A stretch of DNA of 64,000 nucleotides from Cannabis sativa (lineage: Eukaryota; Streptophyta; Magnoliopsida; Rosales; Cannabaceae), in NCBI RefSeq assembly GCF_029168945.1, contig NC_083602.1, positions 71,196,600-71,260,599 on the forward strand. Reading direction: 5' to 3'. A program made the position numbers and the translations under genes. Under the pieces are notes generated by a model. It saw nothing but the letters and a program-made list of their open reading frames with translations. It did no database searches and was not told the DNA's origin. This document shows, one piece after another, positions 59,836 to 64,000 of this stretch. The stretch's first letter is position 1. Each line of letters begins with the position of its first letter.

Positions 59836-60318
59836 TGGGACTTTGTATTTTCTTTGCTTTATGTTTGTTTAAGACATTTATGTATTTGGTTATTTCCTGA
59901 TCAGAAATAAAGTTTTCAATTCATTCACTCTATTTTGTCATGTTTAAGTATGACCTCACTTTAGTTTAAGGAGGACCAGCTGGAAATAGGCATGTTCGGT
60001 TCACATTGCATGTAATTTCATGCTACATATTCATGATTGATCTATGTCATTTTGCTATATTTGTATATGTGACCATTGATGGGTTTAGTCAAGATTGATA
60101 TGACGAAAATCTCTTTGATCCTATATGGATATAGTTGATGGATGAGATTGTTGTGAATACTTTTATATAATAGCAAATTTTGAGACCAAAATCCTATTGG
60201 ATTAAAATCGTATTGTGGGAACATATGTATAATGTATATGCTATTATAAAGTGTGATACAAAATGAAGACCAATTAGGTTATGGGTATCAAAAGAGTATT
60301 AAATTGTCATGGAAATAA
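59836..60318 (+). other. 3' flank of the copia relic, possibly its LTR
   Basis: The region after the stop starts GTGGGACTTTGTATTTTC, polypurine-like then LTR-like, and ends at the TG of the next LTR piece. I cannot set its edges. Confidence 0.35.
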
Positions 60319-60942
60319 TGTAATGCTCGTTTTTAAAAATTGACTAATTCAGAATTAAACTTATTTTATTATATTTATAAAACCTCGTAAATCGGGATCC
60401 CGAGTTTAAAACTGTTGTTGAAATACATGTATTATATATGAAGTTACATAATATTTTTTACAAACTACAGGGCAACCACAAAAAGAAACCCAAAATGTAA
60501 TAAGATCAAAACCCTCCAGGTTGCACTACCGCGATATGTACAATCCTTGCCAAGCTCATCTCATTGCTCCTCCAGCTTAGCTTTACCCTTACCTACACAA
60601 AGGTAGAAAACTGATGAGTCGACAGACTTAGTAAGATACGCATAAAACATATATAGACAATGTAATACCGGCTTTATGCTTAAGCTGTCGTGAGCCCAAA
60701 TGCTAGACTCACCGAATGGTTAAGAACATTCTCAATGGAAGTACGACCATTGTACCATATGCACTAGAGTACCGACTCCGTACTCGTGTTGGTAAGGCCT
60801 TTATTGTACTTCTGAGAGTTACTGAGTGTTGTACCACTTGCACTTCGTACCCCCTGGTACTCATGTTAGTAACATTGTAACTACTATAAAACCTTACACT
60901 ACACTAACACCCTTAAAACTACATTTTTGTCAATGTTAGTAG
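60319..60942 (-). repeat. Second diverged gypsy LTR fragment related to copy 1
   Basis: Begins TGTAATGCTC and has ATCGGGATCCCGAG. The conserved CCAGGTTG...GCGATATGTACAATC block is at 60516-60545 and TTAAGAACATTCTCAA at 60720-60735. It is cut by the copia LTR at 60943. Confidence 0.8.
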
Positions 60943-61597
60943 TGTTGGGTTTTGTGCCCTAAATAAAACCCATTACAATCTGATTAGTTATCAATCTAAG
61001 AAATTTGAAGTGATTTATGTTTGCGTGAATTTTTCATGCTTATGGTTTAATATATGCACAAAATCAGTTAAGTCCAGAACATATATTTATTCACAATTAC
61101 AGTATTGTCAACACAGTGGAATGTGATTGTGATTATATGGTTCAAAAGACTAAGACCCTGTTTCATTAATGTTTTGGATTTACACTGATGTGATAATCAG
61201 CGATGAAGTATACTTACACTTGCAGTAAGTGTTATGTTCTTTCTAGGACATTAATAAAGTATACTAGTTTCGAATGTATGGAGTATACATTGGACTGGAC
61301 CGATATTGAACTTAGTCAAGATATTATAAACTTACCGTTGTATCTGTCCAAGTCAATATCACTAGTTGATCTTAGATCAAAAGAATCTAAATCCTGATAT
61401 GCTTAGGCTCAATCTCAGGAGTGCTATTCATGTTCTTTGATTTATTAGTTAAGCCTACTTTTGGGTCAGGGTGATACGTATATTTTGGGAACATGATAGT
61501 ATGATTGAGTGGGAGCGCTGAACATAAATATGGAATCTATAACTTCTACTGGTGTATAGAAGTCAAGTGATGATTCCCTTCGAGCTTAGCTAAATAG
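60943..61597. repeat. Copia LTR fragment
   Basis: Starts TGTTGGGTTTTGTGCCC, a start seen in plant copia LTRs. It has no internal coding region beside it and is replaced at 61598 by another LTR. Confidence 0.55.
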
Positions 61598-62324
61598 TGT
61601 TGGAAATTTATAGGTGCTTCAATAGAAAGACTAATGTCAAAATATAACTCAAAATGAAAAATACAAGAACAATAATATTGATAAAATAATGTTACAACTC
61701 TAGACAACATATACACATAAGTATAGAAAAGAAGATAAAGAGAAGATTATAAAACACAATATAAATAGTAGTATATATATAGATGTGAGAACAATCTCAA
61801 CAACACTAACACCAAGTGTCAAGTAGGGGAATCACAAAACTTGAACAAGGTTTTGCACCTTTGTCCAAAAGCTTATTTCCCCCTACCACAAGCACTTAGG
61901 GAAGAAAGAAATGGAAATAGCTTTCTGGAATTATCAAGCTTATAGTTTCTAGCAAGGTGCTCTCTTTGATAGAAACTCACAAAATTGTGTCTTCACAAGT
62001 GAACCAAAGACCTCTATTTATAGTGTTTAAGATCACACACATTGAAATTCAAACTCATAACCCTCATGGATGATATGTAACTCGTGCACACACCATAACT
62101 CCCATAGCATTAAGAATTTCAAATTAAAATGTGTAACAACTTTTTACACACTTAATATTGGTGATAATTGTGGAGGTTACAAAATGTAAGTAACTCCACC
62201 TCTTATGTTACAATTTATGTGAATATTAGATATATGTAACTCTCAATCACATTATATACATTAATCTCATATCAATATATAATATGTCACATTTTAATAT
62301 TTTAATCTATCTTATATTATAACA
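61598..62324 (-). repeat. 3' LTR of an element running past the window end (727 bp)
   Basis: Plus strand TGTTGG...ATAACA. On the minus strand CACTATAAATAGAGG near 62027-62013 is a TATA-like box. A minus-strand purine tract (GTGGGGGAATATTATATT, 62346-62329) lies next to the TG start, so this is the 3' LTR of a minus-strand element. Confidence 0.65.
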
Positions 62325-64000
62325 ATATAATATAATATTCCCCCACTAGATTAAAACTTGTAACACACCATTGTAACATTATTTAATCAATCAAATATTA
62401 TATATCCCCCAATTTGATTGAATAAATCAAACACTTTTATAAAGATCTTGCTTAGATGCATAAAGTAAAATGTCTTTTGACTTGAATTTTACCTTAGTGT
62501 AGTTACCACAAAGTTTGTTGAAATTATGGTGGCCGTAGCATTGAACCACTATTCCTTTAATACAAACCGGCAATAACACACACAACTTTGCTAGAGTTCA
62601 CTTGCGACTTCATTATATCTCGCTTGTGCACCGTTAATGGCCATGTGCAACATCCATTTCATGGACTCTCTAGAGAATAACTCCCAATTCTCATAAGAGG
62701 CGGCACCACCTCTAGTCCATATAGGTAGAAATTAGTGTCTCACAAATTCTCTTTAGACACATCATTCCATTAAAAAACCTTTCGGTTTTAACCCTCTAAA
62801 TTTTACCATTAGTACTTTTTCATAGATGGGACAAGTTGAGTACTACTTTTTCACTCTATTGACTTGTTATTACCTATTAAACTTAAGACTAGATTTTTAC
62901 TAGTGTTAAGATAGGTTACCATCAATGAGTAAAACTCTAAGGGAGTTTAGGTCCCATCCCTCAAAAATTCATGCTTTAATCTTGTACGGAGATTAAGCGA
63001 TTTGTTATAACCACACACTTTTCGATTCCAAACGAATCTTGCTAGCCGAAATTAGTGACCATTTTTACATGACCACTTTTCTCCTTAATTATACTTAAGC
63101 TTTGAAAATTAAATCACATAAGATTAATTTTCACACTTACTCTATTTCTTACAAATTTTAATACCAAGAATATTAAAATTATGCACTAACTTTAGACACT
63201 AAACATGTCTAAGTCTTACTCAAATTTTAGGCACCAAGCATGCCTAAATTTCACATGGCATCTATTCTTTTACTAAATTGACTTGATAAATATTGGATGT
63301 CACCCCCACACTTCCACACATCTAATATATATGACTCTATTTTATTTCCTTCTTGAAATAATTTTCTTTACACTATCATTGACACGAACCATGTCAAAAT
63401 TTATAACCTTTGTACTCATAATCAATCAAACAAATTTTGATTAACTATTTGAGTCTTACCCCCACATTTTCACTATTACTATCATATATATTAAATATGA
63501 TATGTTACACATATATTATTATTATACAATAATAATGTCTATAAGTTTCATTCAAAAAATTGTAACTCTTACAACTTTATGCTAATAATGTATGTTATAC
63601 TATCATCTCATATATAACATACATAATATTAATGTTTATCACAACTATATATGTTACATATCTCACATACATGTAACATATACACTTTAATATACATATT
63701 AATATATCATAATCTATATCATCTTCACATGATATATATATTTATTGTATGCATCTTATGATATATATATATATATTATATGCATCTCATAAATAAATAT
63801 TCTCATCACAAATATATATCATGTATTACATGCTCAACATATATAATATATACATGCTATATATTATATATCTCACATAAATATTAACATGCAATATACT
63901 CAAACTAATAGAATTATTTGTAAATTTGTTGTACACAAAATTCTCATTCTCAAAATGATATACCAAACACATAGAGTAAAGTGAAATGAACTTTATTTAT
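62325..64000 (-). mobile_element. Internal 3' region of the same LTR element, no coding region seen
   Basis: No open frame of note in 1.7 kb. TACCCCCAC/CACCCCCAC boxes recur (62339-62345, ~63302, ~63459). From about 63480 the DNA is TATATA-rich. This could be the long non-coding 3' part of a copia element or a non-autonomous LARD. The rest lies outside the window. Confidence 0.45.

Overview
The window is nuclear DNA of a flowering plant. It has spliced genes with consensus intron borders, AT-rich intergenic DNA, long LTR retrotransposons with initiator-Met-tRNA primer sites, MITEs, and tRNA-derived SINEs. Gene style and element types fit a eudicot; I cannot fix the species. There is no bacterial operon, CRISPR array, rRNA or convincing tRNA gene.

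The only host genes I can support are two lipoxygenases on the minus strand, head to tail: gene 1 at 9130-17207 (859 codons) and gene 2 at 44605-52052 (871 codons). Each has nine exons with matching intron phases, and exons 3 and 5-9 have identical lengths. Both keep all five iron ligands, have no plastid transit peptide, and carry the Thr-Val pair linked to 9-specificity. Both have a very long first intron (4.55 and 3.90 kb) and a TATA box 108 bp upstream of the ATG. They look like a tandem duplication of a cytosolic 9-LOX that starts the 9-oxylipin branch from linoleic and linolenic acid.

The rest is mostly transposons. 1-8269 is a Tekay-type Ty3/gypsy chromovirus on the minus strand, cut by the window start. 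17859-36118 is a nest: a copia fragment with its LTR and, beside it, a SIRE-like copia LTR split by a second Tekay-type element (19735-34659, TSD TAAAA). That second element is itself split by a young Ale-type copia on the plus strand (25066-30201, TSD CATAC, LTRs identical by eye). 36101-39205 is AT-rich repeat DNA with long imperfect inverted repeats and a GA microsatellite. MITEs, SINEs and a LINE tail fill the long introns and spacers. 57312-64000 is a chain of gypsy and copia LTR pieces, a copia RT/RNase H relic, and an LTR element running off the window end.

Most worth checking: a GC-AG intron in LOX gene 1 where gene 2 has GT-AG; a nine-residue difference in exon 4; a heat-shock-element-like palindrome in the gypsy LTRs whose GAAnnTTC core is kept while its centre varies; a MITE family present in both LOX first introns; and a clustered CAG/CTG/CCG-biased difference pattern between paired LTRs that may be a sequencing-consensus artefact and would affect how the broken pol genes are read.
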